DNA of 64,000 nucleotides. Source: Billgrantia sulfidoxydans (GTDB lineage Bacteria; Pseudomonadota; Gammaproteobacteria; Pseudomonadales; Halomonadaceae). Made by a program: the position numbers and the translations under genes. Where the stretch lies: contig NZ_CP053381.1 in NCBI RefSeq assembly GCF_017868775.1, positions 2,976,001-3,040,000 on the forward strand, in the 5' to 3' direction. Of the stretch, positions 11,390 through 19,900 are shown piece after piece (position 1 is the stretch's first letter; each line of letters starts with the position of its first letter). The notes below the pieces were generated by a model. The model was not told the origin of the DNA. It was given only the letters and a program-made list of their open reading frames with translations, and ran no database searches.

Positions 11390-11449
11390 ACTTCTCCCCC
11401 GCTCCGCTGTATGCTCCGCGATCTTCCACAAGCGCACCGGAGCATCACC

Positions 11450-12778
11450 ATGGCCAGAGGCAAGCCAGCCGACTCCCGACACCTTCGTATGAGGGGCAAC
11501 GTCTGGTTTGTCCAAAAGCGGCTCTCCCCTATCCTCGCCCAGCACCTCGGCAAGAAGATGCTTCAGCAGAGCACGCAGACTGGCGACCTCGATGCCGCTT
11601 GTCGCTTCAGGGATAAGCTGTTGGTTGATCTTGCAGACCAAGAGGCATACCTGAGCGGCCAGTCGTCACCGGCACAGAAGCGCAAGCTATACACTGAAGC
11701 GTACGAACGGCTACAGCAGCAAGCCTCCGATATCGAAAGCCCCGACGGCAGCGTCGATCTTCTCGATATACTAGACCCAGACAAGCTGAACCCCATTGAG
11801 CAGGACGCTCTTCGCTCTGTCTTCTCGAAGCAGACGCCCAGCGACTATCGTCTCACCTTCAAAGGTGCCTTGGAGGACTGGCAGCAGTCACCGCTGATCG
11901 AGAGGAAGCACTCGACACGTTCCAAGAACTCCTTGGCAGTCCAGCTATTCCTCGATAGCCTAGGGGTGGACGATATGGCACTGGTCAGCGCTACCCGTAA
12001 GCAAGTCCGGGACTTCATCACCACCCAGCTCCATAACGGCAAGACCAAGCAGACAGTGGCCAACTACCTCTCAGGGCTGTCCGCCATATGGCGCCATGCA
12101 GAGTACACCATGGAGGAGGCACTGCCAGCGGGGAACCCCTTCAAAGGTCACAGCCTCAATCCCAAGGCCACCGTGAAGAGCTACGACCAGTTCACCCGCG
12201 AGGACGTCGAGGCGATCTTCAAGGCAACGGAAGAAGCTGAGGGCATTTATTATCTGCTGCCCAGGCTCGGCTTCTACACAGGCGCGAGGCTCGAAGAGCT
12301 GTGTTCGCTGAAGACAACCGACATCATCCAGCAGCAAGGCGTCTGGTGCCTGTCCGTGCGTGAAGGTAAGGGGAAAAACAGTAACGCCACGCGAGACGTC
12401 CCACTGCACTCCGCTATCAAGCCGCTGGTGCTGGAGCAGCTTAAGCAAGCTCAGGCGGCAGGGTCCGAGTACCTCTTCCCCGAAGCTGGCGCAACGAACC
12501 GCACCGATGCGAAGAAGGGACCGAAATTCTCCCAGTGGTTCTCCCGCCTGACCGGGAAGACGATTCCCAAGGAAGGCCGGAAGACCGGCTTCCACTCCTT
12601 CAGGACCACCGCCATTACCATCATGCTCGGCTCTGGATTCCAAGAGCAGCTTGTGGTCTGGGTCACCGGCCATGAACGAGGACTGACCACCGCGAGCCAC
12701 GTCTATCACCGTGGACCCGACTTCAAGGCAAGGCTTGAGGCCGTGGAGGCAATTCAGCTGATGGCGCTTCATCAGTAG
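11450..12778 (+). CDS. Tyrosine-type site-specific integrase of the island
   Basis: A 442-residue tyrosine recombinase that should catalyse integration and excision between tRNA-Gly and the element. The catalytic set is complete: Arg280 (TGARLEEL), the beta-hairpin Lys region (REGKGKN), His382 and Arg385 (HSFR), His408 (GHE) and nucleophile Tyr419 (SHVYHRG). The N-terminal part (about 1-50) resembles the basic DUF6538-like domain of tRNA-targeting island integrases; a SAM-like core-binding domain covers about 150-250. I start at ATG 11450, with GGAG seven bases upstream; the upstream open frame crosses the GGCTAC repeats. The gene lies next to attL and reads inward, the typical position. Confidence 0.93.
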   Translation: MARGKPADSRHLRMRGNVWFVQKRLSPILAQHLGKKMLQQSTQTGDLDAACRFRDKLLVDLADQEAYLSGQSSPAQKRKLYTEAYERLQQQASDIESPDGSVDLLDILDPDKLNPIEQDALRSVFSKQTPSDYRLTFKGALEDWQQSPLIERKHSTRSKNSLAVQLFLDSLGVDDMALVSATRKQVRDFITTQLHNGKTKQTVANYLSGLSAIWRHAEYTMEEALPAGNPFKGHSLNPKATVKSYDQFTREDVEAIFKATEEAEGIYYLLPRLGFYTGARLEELCSLKTTDIIQQQGVWCLSVREGKGKNSNATRDVPLHSAIKPLVLEQLKQAQAAGSEYLFPEAGATNRTDAKKGPKFSQWFSRLTGKTIPKEGRKTGFHSFRTTAITIMLGSGFQEQLVVWVTGHERGLTTASHVYHRGPDFKARLEAVEAIQLMALHQ

Positions 12779-12910
12779 AGGAACCCAAGTCAACTCGCTG
12801 ATGATTGGAAAGGGGTTCGGCAAAGGACAGTTTTCTCTTTCCCATCATCGGCTTAAAGCTGGCTCAGTTGCCTGTAGCGTTCAAATTGAACGGCTCTCCT
12901 TGGACACCCT

Positions 12911-13630
12911 TCAGAAGTCCTCGGACACCTCATGCCAGCCGTCTCCGAGCAGGTCTCTCGCGGTGTCGGTGAATGCCTTGGCAAGCTCCCGCTTGGCTTC
13001 AGGACAGGTGATGGACCGGTAGGCCTCGCGGAACTCAGCGATCTTCTCAAGGCCCGCCTTCAGGGCTGGGCTGGATCGTGTATCCATCTCTTGCAACCCC
13101 CCGTCTCCGGTGAACTCCTCATTGCCCCCGTACCGTTGGGCGATTCTCGGGAAGTCCTTCCGCATCCAGTTGAGAATGGTGGACTTGGGCTTGCCTAACT
13201 CCTGCCCGATCACCCGGTAACTCTTCAGCTTGCCCCGGCCCATGATGTGTTTTCTTGCCTTGATATACATTCGGAACACCTCGCGGATCTCCGAGTTCTT
13301 CAGCGGGAGGCCATGACTGAGGTTCGCCATAGCGGCCATCCCCAGCGCCCCCTCTCGGGTGGTCTCGATTACCTCGGCCTCGATGACCGTCTCGCCCAGC
13401 CGCTCCCGCGCTGCGACACGGTGGTAACCGTCAACGAGAATGAACACGCCATCGACCTTGGCGACCGTCACGGGTGGCAGACTAGCGCCTGACTTGAGGG
13501 CGTTCTCGTAGCGGCTGATGGTCGGCTGGTCGAGTTTCCGGCGGACTTGGAAATCGTCTGACAGCGTGAGATGGGTGAGACTGATGGTGGCTCGCTTGGG
13601 CTGCGATTCTGTCTTCATGGTGCGATCCAT
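12911..13630 (-). CDS. ParB-like nuclease-domain protein with HTH
   Basis: A 239-residue protein. Residues about 15-100 carry a ParB/Srx fold signature: LTLSDDFQVRR near the start, LPPVTVAKVDGVFILVDGYHR with the conserved GxHR-type motif, and a helical segment. Residues about 125-165 (RVIGQELGKPKSTILNWMRK) look like a helix-turn-helix. Such proteins in islands act as DNA-binding regulators or partition-like factors. There is no ParA partner, so true partitioning is unlikely. The start could be ATG 13628-13630 or the Met four residues later; neither has a strong ribosome-binding site. It lies convergent to the integrase and downstream of the serine recombinase. Confidence 0.75.
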   Translation of the reverse strand: MDRTMKTESQPKRATISLTHLTLSDDFQVRRKLDQPTISRYENALKSGASLPPVTVAKVDGVFILVDGYHRVAARERLGETVIEAEVIETTREGALGMAAMANLSHGLPLKNSEIREVFRMYIKARKHIMGRGKLKSYRVIGQELGKPKSTILNWMRKDFPRIAQRYGGNEEFTGDGGLQEMDTRSSPALKAGLEKIAEFREAYRSITCPEAKRELAKAFTDTARDLLGDGWHEVSEDF

Positions 13631-13869
13631 GCGGTAGTTAGTTTTCCTGCTGAACAGGTGTTGGGGTTGGTGGGTTCTCCATGACTGTGTGGTGATGGCT
13701 TCCCCCTTAACTGGGCGGTAATTGCAAAACCTCGTGGTTGGTCCTCCCCAGGGCTACGAAAAAATAAATACGGGGCGGGACAGTTAGACGCTGAAAAACT
13801 CTCAGTGCGCTCTGTGAGCCTCGCTGTCGGTTGGGCTATTGGTGTTTACCTGGCTTCCCTTGTCGTCAC

Positions 13870-14580
13870 TTACGTAGCCTCTCTGACGTCTTCTGGCGTG
13901 CCTAATAGCCGATCCAATCGGTTGAGCAGGTTCCTGACTGATGACTTGTGCCAACTCCCGCCACGCGGTGTGAGCATCCCCCGAGAGTTCAGCGCATCAG
14001 CAATAGCCCCCAGAGAAGTGACTCCCTCGGTCTTCAGCCCCCTGACCACAGGAGCGAGATTCAGGGCATGGTGATCAGCATCGGCCTTGATCGCCTCTAC
14101 TCCCGCGCTGTTGCCTTTACCCGCTCGCTTGAGTGCCGCTGCACCGTTGGGATTGCCCAACTTCACGCCTCGCGCCTTCGCAGCCTTAAGAGCCTCTCTG
14201 GTCCGCTTAGAGATCGCTTCTCGCTCCTGCTGTGCCACCAGTGCCATCACCCCAACGGTGAGATCATTGGCATCAGGCATGTCCGCAGCGATGAACCTCA
14301 CCCCCGAGTCCCTCAGCGTCAGGAGGAACGCTGCGTTGCGTGACAGACGATCCAGCTTGGCGATCACCAGCGTTGCCCCCGTCACATTGGCTAGGTGCAG
14401 TGCCTTCTCCAGTTCGGGACGGTCGTTGTTCTTTCCGCTCTCGACCTCCGTGAAGGATGCCAACACGATGCCTCCCCGCTGGGCTGCGTACTCCTCGATG
14501 GCTTGAGCTTGAGCTGCCAACCCCAGACCGCTGACTCCCTGACGGGCTGTCGAGACCCGCTGATACGCCACCACCTTCAT
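13870..14580 (-). CDS. Serine recombinase (resolvase/invertase family)
   Basis: A 236-residue small serine recombinase. The N-terminal catalytic domain (about 1-140) has the nucleophile Ser10 in YQRVSTARQG and the conserved AKLDRLSRN; a C-terminal region (about 180-225, LGAIADALNSRGMLTPRG) resembles the DNA-binding recombinase segment. The start is ATG 14578-14580 after GGGGG. A 40-bp dyad centred on a dinucleotide lies 14 bases upstream of the start and may be its crossover site or operator. It shares the island with a tyrosine integrase, so it may resolve multimers, invert DNA or excise the element in an alternative way. Confidence 0.87.
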   Translation of the reverse strand: MKVVAYQRVSTARQGVSGLGLAAQAQAIEEYAAQRGGIVLASFTEVESGKNNDRPELEKALHLANVTGATLVIAKLDRLSRNAAFLLTLRDSGVRFIAADMPDANDLTVGVMALVAQQEREAISKRTREALKAAKARGVKLGNPNGAAALKRAGKGNSAGVEAIKADADHHALNLAPVVRGLKTEGVTSLGAIADALNSRGMLTPRGGSWHKSSVRNLLNRLDRLLGTPEDVREAT

Positions 14581-14594
14581 CGTCAACCCCCATA

Positions 14595-14634
14595 GGTACA
14601 GATTCACCTAACGACCGTTAGTCAATATTGTACC
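14595..14634. promoter_or_regulatory. 40-bp concentric dyad upstream of the serine recombinase
   Basis: The arrangement is GGTACA, 7 bases, CTAACG, AC, CGTTAG, 7 bases, TGTACC. Both inverted repeats share one centre at the AC dinucleotide (14614-14615). A possible promoter, TTGACT-17-TCTGTA on the minus strand, spans it. It fits either an autoregulatory operator or a serine-recombinase crossover site. Confidence 0.6.
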
Positions 14635-14914
14635 CTACCGGCAACCAAGTCCAGCATAGGCGGGTAGAGGCTCACAACGGATCAAGCCGGATCATGCCAA
14701 CCGCCCTCTTTCTGGTGTCCTGATGGGGGTGGATGGGGGAACACGGCTCACACGTATCAATCAATCTCGGCTCGCAAGAGTGTCACAAAACAAAGCCAAG
14801 GATATTCACGACCAAAGTATTCTAAAGATCCTTGTTCCCCTGCCGATTACAATCCGGCAACATAAACGCGAGAGAGGCGACTTCGACCTCTCGTTCAGAA
14901 AAAAGGGAACTGTA
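14635..14914. other. Non-coding stretch in the island before the lipoprotein gene
   Basis: About 280 bases, AT-rich after 14750. It should contain the promoter of the lipoprotein gene. I see no convincing gene, repeat or hairpin. Confidence 0.4.
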
Positions 14915-15289
14915 ATGAATTTCAATAAGTTAGCATGTATTGCTCTTGCTTCTCTCGTGGTCTCTGGCTGTGCGAGCCGGGCTAGCTCCGTGGCACCGGC
15001 GACTGTTTCAGCCGAGGAGTACTCCACCCTAACCTGTGATGAGACCAGAGCTGAGCTTTCCTCTGCCAGGGAGAGGAGTAATGCACTTACCAGAAAGCAA
15101 AACAATGCAGCAACGGCAGATGCGGCCTCGGTGTTTCTCGTTCTATTGCCCTTGGGCTCCGTCTTTGGTGGCGATGTCTCAGGTGAGCTAGCCCAGGCCA
15201 AAGGAGAGGTCGGAGCTCTGGAGCGCGCTACCAGGATCAATTGCCGTAATGAAGCACTGGCCATGGAAAGCCCTGCTGACCAGAGCTGA
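14915..15289 (+). CDS. Island-encoded small lipoprotein
   Basis: A 124-residue predicted lipoprotein: the signal peptide ends in the lipobox VSGC with Cys19 as the lipidation site. The mature part has a Tyr-x-x-Leu-x-Cys segment (EEYSTLTCDETRAEL), a charged helical region, a central hydrophobic stretch (VFLVLLPLGSVFG, about residues 72-84) and a late Cys (about 110). This layout resembles a widespread but uncharacterised family of small envelope lipoproteins. ATG 14915 follows AAGGG seven bases upstream. It is the only non-recombination cargo candidate in the element and sits next to attR, where accessory genes often lie. A role such as surface or superinfection exclusion is speculation. Confidence 0.7.
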   Translation: MNFNKLACIALASLVVSGCASRASSVAPATVSAEEYSTLTCDETRAELSSARERSNALTRKQNNAATADAASVFLVLLPLGSVFGGDVSGELAQAKGEVGALERATRINCRNEALAMESPADQS

Positions 15290-15344
15290 GTGAGCGGGGA
15301 GGTAGTCGCAGTCCTTTTCAGTAAGTAGAATGGCAGTGATGGGT

Positions 15345-15384
15345 GGCTAGCGTAGTGGCTACATTTGTGGCTACGGCTGGCTAC
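15345..15384 (+). repeat. Right arm-type repeats: GGCTAC/G at 12-bp spacing
   Basis: GGCTAG at 15345, then GGCTAC at 15357, 15369 and 15379 (spacings 12, 12, 10), same orientation as the left cluster and 49 bp from attR. Confidence 0.65.
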
Positions 15385-15432
15385 CCTTAAAATATAAGCG
15401 CTTGTTTTTAAAGGCAACATGGCGAGGTGGAC

Positions 15433-15454
15433 CGATTCCCTTCACCCGCTCCAG
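15433..15454 (+). repeat. attR: 22-bp copy of the tRNA-Gly 3' end
   Basis: Exact copy of 11284-11305. Immediately after it lies a GC-rich inverted repeat (about 15456-15472) that probably followed the tRNA before insertion. Confidence 0.92.
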
Positions 15455-15503
15455 CAGCCGCCGCTGCGGCGGCCGGTTCGCCTCTTCCCAGCGTGGCTTC
15501 CCC

Positions 15504-15878
15504 ATGGCTCTGTTCCTGCTTATCTTCGCCGTCTGTCTGTTCGTCATCGGCGGCGTGGTGCTGATCCTGCTGTTCTCGCGCACACCGCGCTATCGCACCG
15601 AGCCGGAGCAGCTGCTCGAGCTGTTCGACAAGGCGTTGGACAACCAGGTCGGGGAGAACGAGTGGAACCTGGTGATCAACTACCCGATCCGCCACGACGA
15701 CTACCTCGACGGCGTGAGGCGCCGTGCCCAGCATCTGATGCAGGAGCATGGCCGCCCCTGGCAGGTCGCCCAAGGCAAGCCGCTGCTCGACAAGACCGGC
15801 CAAGAGGAGCTGGCTGCGCTGCGCTCCCATCTGGCTGCCCACCAGCGCCTGCGCGAGCGGCAGCGCAACCAGCCTTAG
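15504..15878 (+). CDS. Single-pass membrane protein of unknown function
   Basis: A 124-residue protein with one N-terminal transmembrane helix (about residues 2-24) and a charged cytoplasmic or periplasmic domain rich in Trp, Asp and Arg (NEWNLVINYPIRHDDYLDGVRRR). I do not recognise the family. The ATG at 15504 immediately precedes the hydrophobic segment; upstream sequence in the same frame crosses attR. It lies just outside the island, so it was directly downstream of tRNA-Gly before insertion. Codon use is like the core chromosome. Confidence 0.7.
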   Translation: MALFLLIFAVCLFVIGGVVLILLFSRTPRYRTEPEQLLELFDKALDNQVGENEWNLVINYPIRHDDYLDGVRRRAQHLMQEHGRPWQVAQGKPLLDKTGQEELAALRSHLAAHQRLRERQRNQP

Positions 15879-15939
15879 CGTCGAACAGACGCCGAGTATG
15901 GTATGCTCGGGTGCGATAGCCAGCACACGGGAGCTTCAT

Positions 15940-16752
15940 ATGCCCAGTGTCATACGCCAGACGCCGCTCGATACCGCTACCCAGCACCACGCGCACGATT
16001 TTCATCAGATCGTCATCGGTCTGCAGGGGCGGGCGGAATTCGAGATCGAAGGCCTGGGAGGGGCGATCTCGGCATTGTCGGGCTGCATCGTACCCGCCAA
16101 CCACGTGCACTACTACATGGGCCAGGGCGAGAACCGCCAGCTCATACTCGACCTGCCCGCCAACGCCCCCTCGCTCACCGGCTATCACCATGAGCTGTCA
16201 CGATTGTTCGATGCGCCGCGCTTTTTCGCCCTCGACAAGCCGCTCAAGCACTACCTGGACTTCCTCCTGCTCGAGCAGGCCAGCGGCCAAGCGAGCCTGA
16301 ACACCGCCCAGAGCGACCGGCTGGCGGCGACCTTTCTCGGCTGCCTGCACGCCAGGCTTGGCGGAGAGACGCCACAGCCGTCGATGCGTCGGCTCGATCT
16401 GGTCAAGCTCGACCATTTCATCGACAGTCACTTGTCTTCGCCCATCACGGTGGCCGACCTTGCCGCCCAGGCATGCCTCAGCGAGGCCCACTTCCGCAGC
16501 CGCTTTCGCGAGCAGACCGGCCTGTCGCCCTGGCAGTACGTACGCCGGCGTCGCCTGGAAGCGGCCCGGCAGCTGCTCGCGGAGAGCCGTATGCCGCTGT
16601 CGCAGATCGCCCTGCACACCGGCTTTGCCCACCAGAGCGCCCTGTCCCATGCGTTCCGCAGCGCCTACGGCTGCCCGCCGAGCCAGCTTCGCCGTGCCCA
16701 ACCGGACAGCGCCACGGCCCTCGCTTCCAACCGATTACAACATACGACTTAA
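15940..16752 (+). CDS. AraC-family regulator, probable activator of putA/putP
   Basis: A 270-residue regulator. The N-terminal cupin-like sensor (about 1-100) contains HHAHDFHQIVIGLQG; the C-terminal AraC domain (about 160-260) has two helix-turn-helix motifs, TVADLAAQACLSEAHFRSRF and the signature around ALHTGFAHQSALSHAFRSAYG. GGGAG lies seven bases before the ATG. It is directly upstream of putA, whose product lacks the DNA-binding domain that lets many PutA proteins self-regulate. In Pseudomonas aeruginosa the AraC-type PruR fills that role, so I infer a proline-responsive activator. A 16-bp palindrome overlaps its stop codon. Confidence 0.85.
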   Translation: MPSVIRQTPLDTATQHHAHDFHQIVIGLQGRAEFEIEGLGGAISALSGCIVPANHVHYYMGQGENRQLILDLPANAPSLTGYHHELSRLFDAPRFFALDKPLKHYLDFLLLEQASGQASLNTAQSDRLAATFLGCLHARLGGETPQPSMRRLDLVKLDHFIDSHLSSPITVADLAAQACLSEAHFRSRFREQTGLSPWQYVRRRRLEAARQLLAESRMPLSQIALHTGFAHQSALSHAFRSAYGCPPSQLRRAQPDSATALASNRLQHTT

Positions 16753-16758
16753 GTCGTA
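16743..16758. promoter_or_regulatory. 16-bp perfect palindrome between the AraC gene and putA
   Basis: TACGACTTAAGTCGTA is a perfect dyad covering the AraC-gene stop, 173 bp upstream of putA. It is a candidate operator for putA control; AraC proteins usually prefer direct repeats, so another regulator may bind it. Confidence 0.4.
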
Positions 16759-16930
16759 ATTGCAATCCCCGCATCGCCAAGTTCCGCGAATTCTGCAAAT
16801 ACTCCGGGGTTTTTGACAAGCAGGCCCGGCGTACGCCCCCTACAGTCAAGGATGACGCACCCATGCTCGGGTAGACCGCCTGGCGCATGGCTCTTGCCGT
16901 TTCAGGACGGGTGACATTCGGGGAATTCAT

Positions 16931-19900
16931 ATGCTCAACGCCAAAACAATGCTGGACACTGCCTCCTGGCAGCAGGATCTCGATACCCTGTTCTCGCGCA
17001 TCAGCGACCATTACATCGTGGACGAAGAAACCTTCGTCAAGGAACTGGTCGAGGTGCTCAGCGCCAATCCCGAAGACTTCCGGCGCATTGCGGGCAAGAC
17101 CGCCGAGCTGGTCCGCGAAGTGCGCGAGATGGACACTGCGGTCGACACGATCGATCAGCTGCTGCAGCAGTACAGCCTCGATACCCACGAAGGCCTGATG
17201 CTGATGTGCCTGGCCGAAGCCATGCTGCGTATTCCCGACACGGCCACCGCCGATGCGCTGATCGAGGACAAGCTAGGCCCCGCCGACTGGAAGGCCCACG
17301 TCGGACAGAGCGATTCCTGGTTGGTCAACGCCTCGACCTGGGGACTGCTGATGACCGGCCACGTGGTCACCCTCGACAAGCCGCGTGACGGCAAGCCCTC
17401 GGGCTTCATCAACCGCATGGTCAACCGCATGGGCGAGCCGGTGATTCGTCGCGCCATGTACGAGGCGATGAAGATCATGGGCAAGCAGTTCGTGCTCGGC
17501 CGCGACATCGACGAGGCACTGAAGCGCTCCCGCCCCCTGTTCGACAAGGGCTACACCTACTCCTACGACATGCTCGGCGAGGCGGCGCGGACCCGGACCG
17601 ATGCCAAGCGCTACTTCGACGACTATGCGCGCGCCATCGAACGGGTCGGCCTGACCAGCACCAACCTCACCGAACGTACCCCGGCGCCCTCCGTGTCGAT
17701 CAAGCTCTCGGCGCTCCACCCGCGCTACGAGTTCGGTCGCCGCGAGCAGGTCCTGCGCGAACTGGTGGGCAGCGTGCGCGAACTGGCCGACATGGCTCGC
17801 CAGCGCGACGTGGCGCTGACCATCGACGCCGAGGAGGTCGATCGCCTGGAGCTGTCGCTGGAGGTGTTCCGCGCCGTTTACGAGAGCGATACCTGCCAGG
17901 GCTGGGGCCATTTCGGCCTGGTGGTGCAGGCCTACTCCAAGCGTGCGCTGCCGGTACTGCATTACCTCAACCGCCTGGCCGAGCGCCAGGGCGACGAAAT
18001 CCCCGTACGCCTGGTCAAGGGCGCCTACTGGGACAGCGAGATCAAGGAGTCGCAGCAGCTCGGCGTCGAGGGCTATCCGGTCTACACGCGCAAGGCGTGC
18101 ACCGACGTGGCCTACCTGGTCTGCGCCCGCTTCCTGCTTTCCGACCAGACTCGCGGCCGCATCTTCCCGCAGTTCGCCACCCACAACGCCCACACCATCA
18201 GCACCATCCTCGAGATGGGTAACGAAGCCACCCGCCCCTTCGAGTTCCAGCGTCTGCACGGCATGGGCGAGGCGCTCTACGATGCGGCCCTCAAGCGTGC
18301 GCCCAAGGGCACCTACTGCCGTATCTACGCCCCGGTGGGCGCCCACAAGGATCTGCTGCCCTATCTGGTGCGCCGCCTGCTGGAGAACGGCGCCAACTCC
18401 TCGTTCGTGCACCAGCTGGTCGACCCCAAGGTGCCGGTGGAAACGCTGTGCGTGCATCCGGTGGAGACGCTGGGCCAGTACCGCACCTTCGCCAATCCGC
18501 GGATTCCGCTGCCCAAGGACATCTATGGTGAAAAACGACGCAACTCAAGGGGAGTCAACCTCAACGTGCGCAGCCATTACGACCCGCTGATGAAGGCCAT
18601 GTCGGGTTTCATGGAGCGCAGCTACGACGTCGGGCCCCTGCTGGCCTTCGAGGTGGAGCGCGACCCGGCCAACGTGCATGAGGTGTTCAGCCCCTACGAC
18701 CGCCGTCAGCGGGTCGGCAGCGTGCAGTGGACCAGCCGCGACCAGGCGGCGCGCGCGGTGGATGCTGCCTGGGCCGCCTTCCCGCGCTGGGAAGCCACGC
18801 CGGTCGCCGAGCGCGCCGCCATCATTCGCCGCCTGGGCGACCTGATGGAAGAGAACCTGGCCGAGCTGATGACGCTGTGCTCGCGCGAGGGCGGCAAGCT
18901 GCTCACCGATGGCGTCGACGAGATCCGCGAGGCGGTGGACTTCTGCCGCTACTACGCCATGCGCGCCGAGGAGCAATTCGGCGAGCCGCTCGAACTGCCC
19001 GGCCCCACCGGCGAATCGAACCGCCTGATGCTGAGCGGCAAGGGGGTGTTCGCCGCGATCAGCCCGTGGAACTTCCCGGTGGCGATCTTCTGCGGTCAGA
19101 TGGTGGCCGCCGCCGTGGCCGGCAACAGCGTACTGGCCAAGCCCGCCGAGCAGACCTCCATCGTCGCGCATCGCGTGGTCGAGCTGCTCTACGAAGCCGG
19201 CATGCCGCGCGACGTGGTGCAGCTGCTGCCGGGCGACGGCCCCACCGTGGGCAGCGTCCTCACCTCCGACCCGCGCATCACCGGTGTTGCCTTCACCGGC
19301 GGCACCGATACCGCCCAGATCATCAATCGCGCCCTGGCAGCCCGTGACAACGCCCCGCTGCCGGCGCTGGTCGCCGAGACCGGCGGCATGAACGCGCTGA
19401 TCGTCGACTCCACCGCCCTGCCGGAGCAGGTCGTCGCCGACGTGGTCCAGTCCGCCTACCAGAGCGCCGGCCAGCGCTGCAGCGCCCTGCGCGTGCTCTA
19501 CCTGCAGGACGACGTGGCCGACCGGGTCATCGAGATCCTGCGCGGCGCCATGGAGGAGCTGCACGTCGGCGACCCCCGCGACCTGGGTACCGATGTGGGG
19601 CCGGTGATCGACGAGGATGCGCGCAGTAACCTGCTGGCCCATATCGAGAGGCTGAAGGGAGAAGGCCGCCTGTTGGCCGAGACCCGGCTGGATCCGGCCC
19701 ATACCGCCCATGGCACCTTCGTGCCGCCGGTGGCCTTCCGCATCGATGCCATCGACGCTCTCGAGCGGGAGCAGTTCGGCCCGGTGCTGCACGTAGTGCG
19801 CTACAAGGCCAGCGAGATCGAGCAGGTACTCGAATCGATCAACGCCAAGGGTTACGGGCTGACGTTCGGCGTGCATAGCCGCAATGAATCCTTTGCACAG

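Larger units (their letters stand above)
11284..15454. mobile_element. Small integrative element inserted at the 3' end of tRNA-Gly(CCC)
   Basis: About 4.1 kb bounded by an exact 22-bp direct repeat: attL at 11284-11305, within the tRNA 3' end, and attR at 15433-15454. It encodes a tyrosine integrase adjacent to attL (plus), a ParB-like protein and a serine recombinase (both minus), and a lipoprotein (plus) near attR. Composition is visibly less GC-rich than the flanks, especially at 13631-13870 and 14581-15420. There are no relaxase, replication, capsid or recognised excisionase genes, so it looks like a minimal or decayed genomic island or satellite. GGCTAC repeats just inside both ends probably bind the integrase. 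Confidence 0.9.

Noticed and set aside
15433..15454. Second tRNA gene at the right end of the element
   Set aside because: Only the last 21 bases of a tRNA are present; there is no acceptor 5' half, D-arm or anticodon, so it is an attachment-site remnant.
16888..16910. Possible sigma54 promoter before putA (TGGCGC...TTGCC)
   Set aside because: The GG and GC elements are 12 bases apart rather than the required 10.
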